Assembly: GCF_022965805.1 (NCBI RefSeq)
Contig: NC_133104.1
Coordinates: 40,468,682-40,532,681 of the forward strand
DNA length: 64,000 nucleotides
Direction: 5' to 3'
Origin: Primulina eburnea
Lineage: Eukaryota > Streptophyta > Magnoliopsida > Lamiales > Gesneriaceae
Shown here piece by piece: positions 56,001-60,194 of the stretch. Made by a program: the position numbers and the translations under genes. The notes under the pieces are model-generated. The model was not told where the DNA came from. It saw nothing but the letters and a program-made list of their open reading frames with translations, and did no database searches. Positions within the stretch are counted from its first letter, which is position 1; every line of letters begins with the position of its first letter.

Positions 56001-58922
56001 TGCAATTCTTACTCGTATTCGAGTCTTCTTAGCATCTTGGATAGCATCCTCACTAGATCCTTCGACATGGGTTGCAGGTTCAGCTAATAAAAATATTCGA
56101 TCCAGGTGAACTAGAACTGGTTCTTGGCCAAGCCTGCTCCATGGAACCTGGTTTTCCGAACAACAGAAATAAGTAGAAGTGAACACGGAAAGGTCACAAT
56201 TACGTAAATCCTCCAAGCCATTAAATATGCAAGTACATCACAATCATATGTGAATTCGCCACACGATAACAGTTGATGAAAGAAAGAATGTGTAACTAAT
56301 AAATATTATAGTGAAAATATTGCAGATTGGCATTGGCTTCGTTTTTTGTGCCTTCGCATTAAATGTTGGCATTGAAAAGTTCTAATAGCATAATCAAGAT
56401 AACTGGTGCATTAGAACATCGCCCAAGATTCACCAACAATTTTGGTCAGCGATATACTCCAAAGGCACATTAAGTATTGGATCAGCTGAAAGCAAACACT
56501 ATTTTCACCATATCAATACTCAGAGAAGATTCATTCACTCAACACACAGAACCATCCATATCACCCTCTTGTACTCTAGAATTGTATTCCAGGACATGAT
56601 CCTAGAAACGTGGACTCCCTGAAACTAAAGGTAAAAATAAAAACTAAAGATTCTTCTATTTTTTTTAGATAAAGTTTCTTAATAGGAATTCAAGGACATT
56701 AAAATGAAGCCTACTCCAAAGGAAGGTCAGGAACAGTTCATCACATGATCCTAGAAACGTGGACTCCCTGAAACTTGTAGACAATTAATTCGACCCTAGG
56801 TCTGAGTTTGGACTCTGGGACAGTAGACTCCATTCTCAACGCTTTCTCTGGCACAAGAGAGATGATAGTCTTAAACGCGTAAACTAAACACCATAACATA
56901 ATAGATCAGAAAACAGTGTTGGTTCCCTGCAACCCGTTGCACATCATATCTTCTTTCACTCACTGCAACTGCATTTCTTATTTAAAAACCCTGACATGAG
57001 AAAGAACGGTGGACTTCCAAACTTAATTTCCTATTTCCATTGTTAAGGTAAAAAAAAATGAAGTTCAAAGCACTGAGTCATTCCAAAAGATATCAGCTTC
57101 GTTCCAAACATGACCTTGAGCCGTCTGGTTTCTGATGAGATACAGAATCCATATTCCCTATGGGTTATTAAGAAAAGTTTAACTTATCTTTATCTTGCTA
57201 TAGGTATTGAAATGAAATCTATCACGTGTTGGACAAGTTTATAGAAAAATAAGAGAAGAAAACCATAAAGATAGCAGCACCTTTGTTATTCACCTTTCAA
57301 ATGGAAAATGGACACATTCAAGCAACCTTACAAAACTATCATGAGAGTTTTGACTAATGGAATATGTGTGCTGAAGAAAACCAGGATAACATTTGTTCCA
57401 CTTCCCATACGATTATAATAAAAACATTGCATAAAAAATTAAGAGGATGAAATGCCTCTATCTCTTGAATTTCTCAAGGTATTCTCCATTAGGGAAAGCC
57501 CCAGTGTAGAATGCAGAAATAAGCATTCAGTTTTCTCCGATAATGGTTGTCTGTTGCATATATAATCAGCAAATACATCTAATTGTTAAAACAGTGGTAC
57601 CAGCCCAGGACAGATATCCAATGTTCAAGGTTTTAGAACACCACCGAATGAAACTATGTTAAAATCACTAGGAGGGTGGAGGGCCATAACCTTTAGCTTC
57701 ACTGATCCAAGAAAACCTGCCTTAACCTTCACTGGCAACTTCAGAGCATTGAGTGCCTCTGGCTTCAGTTGCATATTTGTCAATTCAACATCACCTGTAA
57801 AATAATTGTCACCACCTGTTAGGTGAGTTGGCATAAACCTCTCCCTCAAATGGGAGAAGCATGGGTTCCATTTCCATGTGTAACAAAAAATTTCCCGACC
57901 AACCCACCGTAAGTTGTAATCAAACTCCACCTGTAAAATAATCAAGGAGCAAGGACAAACCACTCCAAAATAGTAAGAATGAATTTAAAAAGCAATCAAC
58001 ATATACATTTGCTATCTTGGAGGCACTGGTATAAATATGACTTCAAGTCATATGGAACACTCCAATGGAATTCTTCTTCCAGAAAAGATGAAGGGTTAAC
58101 ATCCTTTGAGACGGAAGACTTGTGCGGTTAGTCTTGTAATGCTGTGAAACTAATGCATCTTGAAATTATATAGCTCAAGGTCATAGAATTTCTTAGTGAA
58201 GTATTTTCCCAACAGCGGAATAATCTAAGATGTATCTTCCTCCTAAGATTTTCACTTGGATGCCACTTGTTTATAATTATCTCACAAATAGATGCTAATT
58301 TTCTAGTGATGGTAAAGATCCGGTACGTCTTTGGTTTTTCCCAGATCTTGGATTTTTCCCAGCCAGAGAAGAAAAAAGAAACAACTCTTTTCATGAGCCA
58401 CCATTATTTAGGCCCAAAACCATCACGGGGCTCAGCATTAGATTCGTGTTCGATAAAACCAAAATAAATTTCAATTTTACTAATCCACTGAGTGGCAATT
58501 TTATCTCGAGAAAAAGTATAGCCCATGTCACATGACAGTGAACCATACACTTATATCAATCACTTCTACCACTGCAGCAAGAAGAATACAGCAGCAGCAC
58601 AATCATCATCGAAGTATAAACTAGCCTAAGCACCACAATCGTCACCTCAAGCCATGGACAACTGGAACAGTGATGCAATATTGAACTCATTCTTAACGAG
58701 AAACCGAGCCCTAAATCGTTGAAAAATACTGTCCGGTATTCTACTTGAATCGAGAATAAAATTGGAGTACTAAGCAAGTCGATGACAACATGCAGCCAAA
58801 AAAAATAAAAAAAATTGAGCACCACCTTGCCAGACACTGATCTTAAGGGCTTCTTTGCTGAGTCCTCGGACATAGTTCCCCAAGTACCTCTGCAAGAGAT
58901 TCGCTACCTGATCCTCCAACAT
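1325..58922 (-). CDS. VPS13: VPS13-family intermembrane lipid-transfer protein with PH domain, 5' half (37 exons)
   Basis: VPS13 proteins are long hydrophobic-groove bridges that move phospholipids between membranes at contact sites. The N-terminus is the classic chorein start ([20 protein letters not shown]). It continues through VPS13 landmarks: [74 protein letters not shown] domain sits near residues 813-914, as in the plant PH-containing VPS13 members; from memory the nearest Arabidopsis gene is At4g17140. I derived 37 exons by hand from reading frame, splice signals and family similarity. They sum to 6,491 nt (2,163 codons plus 2 nt) without a stop. Exon coordinates are in the four block entries. 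The gene continues left of the window, so the C-terminal VAB and ATG2_C regions are absent. Some splice borders could be off by a few bases. Identity is very sure; protein function is known from the family, not shown here. Confidence 0.95.
2227..3784. other. VPS13 intron 34, nothing recognised
   Basis: AT-rich intron between exons 34 and 35. Scanned on both strands: no transposon coding, no tandem repeat of note. Confidence 0.5.
5063..5439. other. intron 31 sequence next to exon 32, nothing clear
   Basis: Short AT-rich stretch 5' (in plus sense) of the copia remnant. It could contain that element's LTR or leader, but no TG..CA unit is evident. Confidence 0.35.
5440..6290 (+). pseudogene. decayed copia remnant: gag zinc knuckle, protease and pre-integrase
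   Basis: Broken plus-strand frames still show copia landmarks: a CCHC knuckle ([14 protein letters not shown] near 5650-5700), a protease-like TGASDHMM near 5960, [10 protein letters not shown] near 6040, and a pre-integrase stretch ending [17 protein letters not shown] near 6170-6235. There are many stops and frame changes. It stops at the first LINE (6303). The reverse transcriptase part of a plus-strand copia reappears at 15345, so I infer one old copia split by LINE insertions. The 5' limit is uncertain. Confidence 0.6.
6386..6685 (-). pseudogene. LINE ORF2 C-terminal piece (E1)
   Basis: A 99-codon open stretch with the C-terminal pattern of this family: ELTLVWV .. [20 protein letters not shown] .. 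YRDWTLIFC. It lacks RT and endonuclease. It is a remnant, not a host gene. Confidence 0.8.
7033..7248. repeat. 108-bp tandem duplication inside LINE E1
   Basis: The unit starting GTCGAATCACGAAATGAG is present at 7033-7140 and 7141-7248, with few differences (for example AACAGCGACC versus AACAACGACC). The near-identity means a recent slippage-like duplication within an already dead LINE. Confidence 0.85.
7440..7456 (-). other. LINE E2 3'-tail stem-loop GTGGAT-GACTT-ATCCAC
   Basis: Perfect 6-bp stem with 5-nt loop on the minus strand, about 50-60 nt before the A-tail. It is one of a set that shows compensatory changes between copies. Confidence 0.7.
7491..8183 (-). pseudogene. LINE ORF2 zf-RVT/C-terminal region (E2)
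   Basis: 230 open codons: [20 protein letters not shown], then [20 protein letters not shown] and [19 protein letters not shown] (the zf-RVT cysteine-histidine motif), ending [10 protein letters not shown]. It is similar to LINE C and LINE A in this window. No RNase H follows. Confidence 0.85.
8538..10945 (+). pseudogene. broken LINE ORF2 reverse transcriptase (F)
   Basis: Successive open pieces: 8609-8821 (finger region), 8938-9279 (palm, [20 protein letters not shown]), 9300-9666 (FADD catalytic motif, [16 protein letters not shown]), 9907-10215, 10104-10550 ([31 protein letters not shown]). At least four frame breaks or stops, for example a TAA at 9277-9279. Not functional. Confidence 0.85.
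10995..11011 (+). other. LINE F 3'-tail stem-loop GCGGAT-GTCTT-GTCCGC
   Basis: Six base pairs, one of them a T.G wobble, about 50 nt before the A-tail. Confidence 0.65.
11086..11099. repeat. 14-bp palindrome AAGCGCTAGCGCTT
   Basis: Perfect palindrome just after the LINE F tail, in otherwise unremarkable intron sequence. No function can be assigned. Confidence 0.5.
11300..12634 (-). mobile_element. LINE fragment G (RT N-terminal part)
   Basis: Minus-strand ORF2 remains from the EN-RT linker (KVKWIN .. [10 protein letters not shown] near 12540-12480) through [17 protein letters not shown] (12200), [20 protein letters not shown] (12040-11980), [13 protein letters not shown] (11700-11640) to [11 protein letters not shown] (about 11360-11330). 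It stops there without a 3' end. It could be the 5' part of the LINE whose end is E1 or E2, separated by later insertions; that is inference. Confidence 0.75.
12690..12706 (-). other. LINE H 3'-tail stem-loop GTGGAT-TGCTC-ATCCGC
   Basis: The second pair is T.G, intermediate between the C-G and T-A versions seen in other copies. Confidence 0.65.
13171..13187. repeat. poly-C run (17 C)
   Basis: Homopolymer at the border of the 147-bp tandem duplication. In LINE orientation it is poly-G. Confidence 0.9.
13187..13480. repeat. 147-bp tandem duplication in LINE H
   Basis: Unit CGATTGACCGATAGATTG.. at 13187-13333 and 13334-13480, almost identical. It encodes (minus) the same endonuclease stretch twice. 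Confidence 0.9.
13672..14225. mobile_element. possible TIR element rich in GGATACG motifs
   Basis: The left end (GTATCGAATACGGATACGAC) and the reverse complement of the right end (CACGATACGGCTAGGATACG) are similar, giving imperfect inverted ends about 550 bp apart. The left third holds many GGATACG/CGTATCC words. No coding is visible and no clear TSD; class unknown. Confidence 0.4.
14231..15230 (-). mobile_element. LINE I, internally deleted: ORF1 piece fused to ORF2 3' end
   Basis: On the minus strand, ORF1 (DUF4283-type) remains lie at 15227-14668: [10 protein letters not shown], then [19 protein letters not shown] and [14 protein letters not shown], matching LINE A ORF1 residues around 245-310. 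Sequence then runs into a typical ORF2 C-terminus ([12 protein letters not shown], about 14320-14280). Endonuclease and RT are missing. Confidence 0.65.
15345..16000 (+). pseudogene. decayed copia reverse transcriptase
   Basis: Plus-strand broken frames match the copia RT: EKKLVGC near 15415, a decayed middle with [15 protein letters not shown] near 15690-15720, [20 protein letters not shown] near 15750-15810, [20 protein letters not shown] near 15820-15880, YRHVTY near 15960. Numerous stops. It ends about 40 bp from VPS13 exon 31. Probably the 3' half of the copia at 5440-6290. Confidence 0.7.
16041..22376 (-). CDS. VPS13: VPS13 exons 20-31: end of PH domain and central region
   Basis: Exons: 22280-22376, 22094-22192, 20925-21080, 20756-20830, 20203-20688, 19280-19678, 19060-19191, 17491-17604, 17223-17407, 16996-17104, 16587-16730, 16041-16334. 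Exons 20-21 finish the PH domain ([13 protein letters not shown] .. [10 protein letters not shown] .. [15 protein letters not shown]). Exon 22 has an acidic serine stretch ([10 protein letters not shown]). Exons 24-25 carry Ser/Pro/Thr-rich, probably disordered linkers, including a 15-residue tandem repeat. Exons 27-31 return to conserved VPS13 sequence ([37 protein letters not shown]). Exon 28 ends GA|gtgagt (phase 2). Exon 31 ends in phase 0 (..APLATLQ) before the 11-kb intron 31. Confidence 0.92.
17772..17789. repeat. TSD of LINE J, left copy (18 bp)
   Basis: CATTAACCCAAAACTATT, repeated exactly at 18410-18427. Confidence 0.92.
17790..18409 (-). mobile_element. LINE J, 5'-truncated, 18-bp TSD
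   Basis: About 620 bp in VPS13 intron 26, in the gene's orientation. The T-run at the left is the A-tail; the coding part is the ORF2 C-terminus. Perfect 18-bp direct repeats flank it exactly, so this is a genuine target-primed insertion that began in the zf-RVT region ([20 protein letters not shown]). Confidence 0.93.
17898..18350 (-). pseudogene. LINE ORF2 C-terminal piece (J)
   Basis: 150 open codons: [38 protein letters not shown] (zf-RVT), WLERNRRIF, ending [10 protein letters not shown]. Open but lacking RT. It belongs to the same subgroup as LINE B, D and the copia-captured LINE (they share KLPTSEM). Confidence 0.9.
18410..18427. repeat. TSD of LINE J, right copy (18 bp)
   Basis: Second copy of CATTAACCCAAAACTATT. 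Confidence 0.92.
18667..19070. repeat. 202-bp tandem duplication spanning the exon 26 splice donor
   Basis: Two copies, 18667-18868 and 18869-19070, begin GTCTCTAATCTTTGC and are almost identical (one difference noticed: AATATCCATGC versus AATATACATGC). The copy at 18869-19070 contains the last 11 bases of VPS13 exon 26 and its donor at 19059. The other carries a second GTGGAG|gtattttac donor at 18857, inside the intron. Confidence 0.93.
19481..19570 (-). repeat. 45-bp in-frame tandem repeat in VPS13 exon 25
   Basis: Two 45-bp units (19481-19525, 19526-19570) encode a 15-residue repeat, [14 protein letters not shown] followed by I or E. Reading frame is kept. It lies in a low-complexity Ser/Pro linker. 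Confidence 0.9.
19679..20202. other. VPS13 intron 24, nothing recognised
   Basis: AT-rich intron with no transposon coding seen. Confidence 0.5.
21081..22093. other. VPS13 intron 21, nothing recognised
   Basis: AT-rich intron. Open stretches here have no recognisable protein features and look like chance frames. Confidence 0.5.
22377..23074. other. start of intron 19, nothing recognised
   Basis: AT-rich. A short direct repeat (AATATAAAAGCAAAAGAAA) occurs near 22410 and 22590. No coding. Confidence 0.4.
23075..23440. repeat. diverged direct repeats (about 115 bp, 250 bp apart)
   Basis: TTGGAACTTGAACATAACTC.. at 23080 and TTGGAATGTGAACCTAACTC.. at 23333 run parallel for about 115 bp (both with TTGTCCAAGAC and ACTCYCAGGTATTTT). 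Between them is a segment resembling a common plant dispersed repeat (CACTCCTCACACCCAGG type). Class unknown. Confidence 0.6.
23598..23656 (+). repeat. 5S rRNA-derived segment (possible Cassandra TRIM LTR remnant)
   Basis: TTAAGCG, then exactly 19 bases, then CTAGGATGGGTGACC and CCTTGGGAA. Plant 5S rRNA has TTAAGCG, 19 bases, CTAGGATGGGTGACCTCCTGGGAA, so the pol III internal-promoter flanks match without a gap while the middle has diverged. The 5' half of 5S is not recognisable. Cassandra retrotransposons carry such a sequence in their LTRs; a 5S pseudogene is the alternative. Confidence 0.6.
23873..23889. repeat. TSD of LINE A, left copy (17 bp)
   Basis: ATATCAAATTTAGTCAT, repeated exactly at 30227-30243. 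Confidence 0.95.
24270..26405 (+). CDS. LINE A ORF1 protein (DUF4283-type), 711 codons
   Basis: ORF1 products of plant L1 elements bind the element RNA. Residues about 160-300 show the DUF4283 pattern ([51 protein letters not shown]). Before this the N-terminal domain reads [24 protein letters not shown] see no CCHC zinc knuckle after the domain, unlike many plant L1 ORF1s. The C-terminal half is charged and acidic ([20 protein letters not shown]). The stop overlaps the ORF2 start as ATGA at 26402-26405. The native start may be the upstream ATG at 24172, followed by a small frame change. Confidence 0.85.
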   Translation: MGINGRSIWWSERTRTSSYMLDFNFEEARWISQRFKDLSDPSHGGSVFHRYRGKNAVFTIQIFVNTRGSLMEMTKYNKQGRKYTTIVPSGYNAEGWRNISRALDKLMTGYYQKRSAQLNFQQGPIPTESKSGNQEESTALWTAFGGMKRQSAACDTTHVQKIWKDALVITRGRVNSSWELIEGVLGKATNRKVEIFPFQANKAVWWPFNAAEASFYINLKRGYFDFGVSLEFEAWASDINTRELVDTCCNSWIWIYGLPWDLWSPATFQTIGDLCGGLLAINADTLHFRMLGAAKIKVKGTAGGFIQTKMNIPLQERLTEIRIKVETFDSKGYEQYHRQTYAQVVVNGKGWGNSNLLKTLSGKEEPTVQVIKAQTSQDIRKVQANVAVELSARGESGCLREDKAEERESLASKDQSQSFEGNNASQKIPTEKKVLKILRKIDPKAAVNFTCSSIDSMNSSQDDLQDNREGSERKTNIESKFGKMYCRRKKKIDEEDKADQDSRGTSDKTIHNIGVCRKSGVDDLEDLEEMEFDESQDDLLEVEFESSDSDSYGDLGSENSMPMEEEQAMLEGIFSPVKDTTNNPFPTPSVNSKPFVGQVLNGIQSTFLNQSFLLNAILLSSFTALGLSSGILGGGIGRDDEKPGIERSIQTRNVVGENDFAQSEVVGVGTVGNCGGRNRTSNECLKRELYRLQSGVNYERGSTSKGSSLFS
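26402..30096 (+). pseudogene. LINE A ORF2: endonuclease, reverse transcriptase, zf-RVT; four lesions
   Basis: Order: apurinic-like endonuclease ([36 protein letters not shown]; residues 1-230), linker, RT ([60 protein letters not shown]), then zf-RVT ([32 protein letters not shown]) to [11 protein letters not shown]. No RNase H domain. Breaks: a frame change near 27470, an in-frame TAA at 28438-28440 just before the FADD motif, frame changes near 29260 and near 29580. Catalytic motifs are otherwise present. It cannot make a full-length protein. Confidence 0.92.
30152..30168 (+). other. LINE A 3'-tail stem-loop GCGGAT-TACTC-ATCCGC
   Basis: Perfect 6-bp stem, 5-nt loop, about 45 nt before the A-rich tail. 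This kind of tail hairpin is the likely RT recognition site in stringent LINEs. Confidence 0.7.
30227..30243. repeat. TSD of LINE A, right copy (17 bp)
   Basis: Second copy of ATATCAAATTTAGTCAT. Confidence 0.95.
30267..31093 (+). pseudogene. LINE B ORF2 C-terminal remains
   Basis: Broken into pieces 30267-30491 (TGA at 30489-30491), 30488-30904, 30814-31032 and 30908-31093 by at least two frame changes and a stop. Belongs to the KLPTSEM subgroup. Confidence 0.85.
31113..31131 (+). other. LINE B 3'-tail stem-loop AGTGG-ATCACTAGA-CCACT
   Basis: Second stem type (AGTGG/CCACT) shared with LINE D, J and M. Confidence 0.55.
31398..31926. mobile_element. non-autonomous TIR element, GGGATGTAA..TTACATCCC, with 10-bp flanking repeat
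   Basis: The element (31408-31916) has inverted ends GGGATGTAA / TTACATCCC, with ATATTAAGTA at 31398-31407 and again at 31917-31926. Near each end it is rich in GAGCTCG/GGCTCG words; the middle is very AT-rich. No transposase. A related degenerate copy is at 62403-62770. Superfamily not determined; the repeat length favours neither hAT (8 bp) nor Mutator (9 bp) exactly. Confidence 0.7.
32240..32960. mobile_element. degenerate GGCG-rich TIR-like element (ATCAAAGGCGAG .. TTGACAACTATGG)
   Basis: The left end TCTATCAAAGGCGAG and right end GCGCCTTGTGCCCTTGACAACTATGG form the pattern of a widespread plant repeat with (T)AGTTGTCAAAGGCG ends. Inside, GGCGAG/CTCGCC words cluster at both ends (32255-32400, 32885-32950). 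No transposase. A 36-bp tandem repeat lies within. Confidence 0.5.
32554..32625. repeat. 36-bp tandem repeat (2 copies)
   Basis: AACCGATTCCACGTCTTTTG.. at 32554-32589 and 32590-32625. Confidence 0.85.
32961..33303. other. intron 19 next to exon 19, nothing recognised
   Basis: No coding or repeats seen in this AT-rich stretch. Confidence 0.4.
33304..41586 (-). CDS. VPS13: VPS13 exons 15-19: groove segment and start of the PH domain
   Basis: Exons: 41519-41586, 34101-34221, 33814-34020, 33511-33714, 33304-33413. Exon 15 is a 68-nt island ([20 protein letters not shown]) stranded between 8.4-kb and 7.3-kb introns. It had to be found by similarity because it is too short to stand out. Exon 16 continues as [20 protein letters not shown], a well-conserved VPS13 stretch, starting from an eight-T run. 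Exon 19 ([20 protein letters not shown]) is the first half of a PH domain: the WQRRYFCV strand is typical. The exon 19 donor at 33303 opens a 10.9-kb intron that splits the PH domain. Phases agree at every junction (AG|G between exons 15 and 16; AG|T between 19 and 20). Confidence 0.92.
34858..34990 (-). mobile_element. LINE L, very short 3' end
   Basis: T-run 34858-34865 (A-tail), stem-loop GCGGAT-AACTC-ATCCGC at 34878-34894 (minus), and the last ORF2 codons (LDWKYIRS, near 34965-34945). Only about 130 bp long. The 5' end is not certain. Confidence 0.75.
35184..36702 (-). pseudogene. LINE D ORF2 remains
   Basis: Pieces 36702-36268 ([29 protein letters not shown]), 36250-35924 ([38 protein letters not shown]), 35905-35642 ([25 protein letters not shown]) and 35777-35184 ([33 protein letters not shown]). 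The first zf-RVT CxxC reads CVLF, so one cysteine is lost. Confidence 0.85.
36272..36286. repeat. poly-C run (15 C) in LINE D
   Basis: Poly-G in LINE sense, at the KGGLG codons. Confidence 0.9.
36740..37440. other. intron 15 between LINE D and LINE C, nothing recognised
   Basis: No conserved coding or repeat recognised. Confidence 0.4.
37446..39458 (+). pseudogene. LINE C reverse transcriptase, connection and zf-RVT
   Basis: In order: [50 protein letters not shown] (catalytic), [91 protein letters not shown], then a frame change near 39235 and the C-terminus [10 protein letters not shown] at 39458. The endonuclease and RT N-terminus are absent, so the protein is not functional. Confidence 0.9.
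39489..39505 (+). other. LINE C 3'-tail stem-loop GTGGAT-TGCTT-ATCCAC
   Basis: Perfect 6-bp stem, about 50 nt before the A-tail. T-A in the second pair where LINE A has C-G. Confidence 0.7.
39564..41518. other. intron 15 sequence; extremely AT-rich 40700-41470
   Basis: No coding found. 40700-41470 is almost pure A/T with AATAAT/ATTATT words, a low-complexity tract next to the 68-nt exon 15. Confidence 0.6.
41587..42700. other. intron 14, 5'-proximal to exon 15, nothing clear
   Basis: A LINE-tail-like end (ATTGTTTCTTATCCC followed by A8) near 42240-42262 may be a very short tail insertion. Otherwise unremarkable. Confidence 0.35.
42705..42855 (+). mobile_element. LINE K, short 3' end
   Basis: The last ORF2 codons ([11 protein letters not shown], near 42708-42740), a decayed stem-loop (GCGGAT-TACTC-TTCTGC) and an A-run at 42848-42855. 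It ends 47 bp from the copia LTR. Confidence 0.75.
42903..43122 (-). repeat. 3' LTR of the copia element (220 bp)
   Basis: Element sense: TGTTAGAATTACTATT.. to ..CAAATTCACA. Preceded by a G-rich polypurine tract (GAGGGGGTG). Near-identical to 49118-49367. Confidence 0.93.
43130..44660 (-). pseudogene. copia reverse transcriptase and RNase H
   Basis: RT from [12 protein letters not shown] (about 44650) through [19 protein letters not shown], then [12 protein letters not shown] (catalytic YVDD), [14 protein letters not shown], to [12 protein letters not shown]. RNase H has its acidic residues in [35 protein letters not shown]. Lesions: a TAG near 44610, a TGA at 44199-44201 after SPRA, and a frame change near 43755 between RT and RNase H. 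The N-terminal RT region is lost at the LINE junction. Confidence 0.93.
44666..46917 (+). mobile_element. LINE fragment inside copia (internal piece, no tail)
   Basis: Plus-strand, opposite to the copia. It starts in the EN-RT linker ([20 protein letters not shown]) and stops inside zf-RVT ([14 protein letters not shown]). It has neither a LINE 5' end nor a 3' tail or A-run, and no TSD. Copia sequence resumes at once on both sides (..NRL at 46918; DEAMEDPKW at about 44660), but the copia piece that should lie between is missing. Confidence 0.9.
44684..46917 (+). pseudogene. captured LINE reverse transcriptase
   Basis: Pieces 44684-45280 ([37 protein letters not shown]), 45325-46206 ([45 protein letters not shown]), 46146-46469, 46342-46575, 46532-46917 ([32 protein letters not shown]). 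Frame changes near 45275, 46110, 46380, 46540 and 46695, and a stop near 45317. Confidence 0.88.
46918..47957 (-). pseudogene. copia protease and integrase
   Basis: Protease [13 protein letters not shown] (DSGA), GAG-pre-integrase [14 protein letters not shown] and [14 protein letters not shown], integrase core D-D-E in [21 protein letters not shown] and [12 protein letters not shown]. Open from about 47898 to the LINE junction at [12 protein letters not shown] near 47957 separates it from gag. Confidence 0.93.
47959..48922 (-). pseudogene. copia gag with zinc knuckle
   Basis: N-terminal gag ([36 protein letters not shown]) to a stop at 48560, then a second frame with [32 protein letters not shown] and the CCHC knuckle [15 protein letters not shown], ending in a TGA near 47958. 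Similar in plan to the gag at 1-516. Confidence 0.9.
49106..49117 (-). other. copia primer binding site (TGGTATCAGAGC)
   Basis: Initiator Met-tRNA primer site directly at the inner end of the 5' LTR. Same 12-mer as at 518-529. Confidence 0.9.
49118..49367 (-). repeat. 5' LTR of the copia element (250 bp)
   Basis: Matches 42903-43122 except for about three substitutions and a 30-bp unit (CAAATCTCCTATTAAAATAA..) present twice here and once in the 3' LTR. Confidence 0.93.
49368..50026. other. intron 14, exon 14 side, nothing recognised
   Basis: AT-rich, no coding or repeat. Confidence 0.4.
50027..58922 (-). CDS. VPS13: VPS13 exons 1-14: chorein N-terminal region (residues 1-612)
   Basis: Exons: 58826-58922, 57691-57794, 56013-56147, 55876-55926, 53161-53255, 52916-53033, 52081-52182, 51823-52011, 51555-51715, 51233-51403, 50829-50921, 50416-50734, 50196-50300, 50027-50122. 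This block encodes the Chorein_N domain (about residues 1-115) and the start of the repeating beta-groove that carries lipid. The ATG at 58922-58920 is chosen because [11 protein letters not shown] is the invariant VPS13 start. Exon 3 reads [20 protein letters not shown], and exon 5 ends [12 protein letters not shown]. All introns here are GT..AG and small to medium (under about 2.7 kb) and largely free of recognisable transposon coding sequence, unlike the rest of the gene. Exon 14 ends in phase 0 (..SAVQ) and joins exon 15 across an 8.4-kb intron. Confidence 0.93.
52183..52915. other. VPS13 intron 6, nothing recognised
   Basis: No transposon coding seen. Confidence 0.5.
53256..54720. other. 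first part of VPS13 intron 4, nothing recognised
   Basis: Scanned both strands. The open frame near 53761-54075 has no recognisable features and is probably chance. Confidence 0.5.
54721..54831 (-). mobile_element. LINE M: 89-bp LINE tail with 11-bp TSD
   Basis: TGTTTTTTAAA at 54721-54731 and 54821-54831 brackets about 89 bp holding only a LINE 3' tail: T-run, ATAATTTATTAATAATAAAG and the stem-loop region (CAGTGAACTTCTAGTCCACC on the minus strand, 54791-54810). It is an extreme 5' truncation. The low complexity of the TSD lowers certainty. Confidence 0.65.
55051..55488. repeat. 219-bp tandem duplication in intron 4
   Basis: Copies 55051-55269 and 55270-55488 run parallel (ATGTGATCTCAAGAG, CATCACCAGCACTGG, TCTTTCAAGCA) with roughly 15 differences and small indels. 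Older than the duplication at exon 26. Confidence 0.9.
56148..57690. other. VPS13 intron 2; contains a 33-bp direct repeat
   Basis: ACATGATCCTAGAAACGTGG.. occurs near 56596 and 56742, flanking about 115 bp with a T-run near 56660. This may be a small retroposed insert or a duplication. Nothing else recognised. Confidence 0.5.
57795..58825. other. VPS13 intron 1, nothing recognised
   Basis: No coding or repeat of note. Confidence 0.5.
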
Positions 58923-59010
58923 CTCTACTCAATCACTCAAATCTTTAAACCAGACAACAGAAACACCTGATTTCCACGCCTCCACACAAGATTATATACC
59001 CACCAACGCA
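58923..59010 (-). promoter_or_regulatory. putative VPS13 core promoter and short 5' UTR
   Basis: On the minus strand TATATAAT lies at 58991-58998, about 70 bp before the VPS13 ATG. That would give a short leader of about 40 nt (GAGTGATTGAGTAGAG before ATG). An additional upstream non-coding exon cannot be excluded from sequence alone. Confidence 0.4.
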
Positions 59011-59873
59011 GCACATATACTGATCACTATTCATTTATTTTGTTATTGAAATAATTGGAATAGAAAAGGATTTCGTGCAAATGGAAAGAACGGGAAACAA
59101 TAAGAATATCGTGGAACTTCTTCTTTGTGCCATTGTTTACTGGTTCCGAGGTTCCACGTCGGTACGCCCCATTAATTTTTTAATATTTATTTGTTTTGGT
59201 TTATTAATTTCATGGATTTTTTATTGTAACTTGCTACGACTCTAAAATAGTTGGGCCCTAATCTCGCAGTTGCCTGCCGCGTGTTTTACTTTTACGCACG
59301 CAGCACTCCTCCGATTTCTTGGAAATGAATTTAATTTAACTTCAATTCTGAAAGAGAGGCGACTAGATTGTCAGTCGGAGGAGCAATTTATTTTTAGTCT
59401 CGATGACAAATTCTAGGAAACCACGAGTTTTAGTTTATTTGTATACAGAAAATTGATCTTTCCGGCTCTGTTTTTTTAATGACGTGAGAATATGAATTTG
59501 TTGGTGTTCTCAAATTTTTGAATTAGCTTAATAATCTACAAATTATGATAGTTAAGTAAATCATATTTAACAAGTTATTTATGACAATTTTGCATGAAAA
59601 GATATTGGTATGAGAAATCGAGCTCCTAATCATTGATCAAATAAATATTAACATATTTCATCAACTCGGACAATCCACTGAGAACAATCTCTCTAGCACT
59701 TTTGAAACATTTTCGATTATTTTTATATAATCTCCTTGCCCGATTTTTCAAGTTGATAGATAAGCAAGGATGTTTGCCTAGCTCACGTAAAAACGCTAAT
59801 AGTACAGTCATAAGAGGAGCGAAACATATGGTGCAACCTAGCTTCAGATTATTTTGCGTCCTTATTAACTCTT
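59011..59873. other. upstream flank of VPS13, nothing recognised
   Basis: Distal promoter or intergenic sequence. No coding. Confidence 0.4.
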
Positions 59874-60037
59874 TTGAGATCATCTCATAAATCAATTTTA
59901 TCAGAAAGAAATTCGATCTTATCCAACTCATGGAAAAATATAATCTTTTATGTCGAAAGTATTATTTCATGATAATTATGAATTATATCAACTTGTCTAA
60001 CAATCAAAATCTGTGATACTGTTTCATAAGAGGCCTA
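59874..60037. repeat. oldest copy of the GAGAC-repeat family
   Basis: GAGATCATCTCATAAATCAA .. CCAACTCATGGAAAAATATA .. TGTGATACTGTTTCATAAG. Aligns along its length with 60831-60992 and 61129-61296, but heavily mutated. Confidence 0.65.
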
Positions 60038-60194
60038 CTTGTTTTTTATCACAATTTGGGGAGTTTGAAATTAAAAATATTTCGGGTTTGTATTTTGTTA
60101 AACCCGAATTTTGAAAAAATCATAGTTTGTCCTTTTCGCAAAAGAATTTTATTTACAACATATCCCGAAAATATTTGGTATATTATATATTATT

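Noticed and set aside
59626..59931. Possible small gene upstream of VPS13
   Set aside because: It overlaps the decayed repeat at 59874-60037, and the rest has no conserved features.
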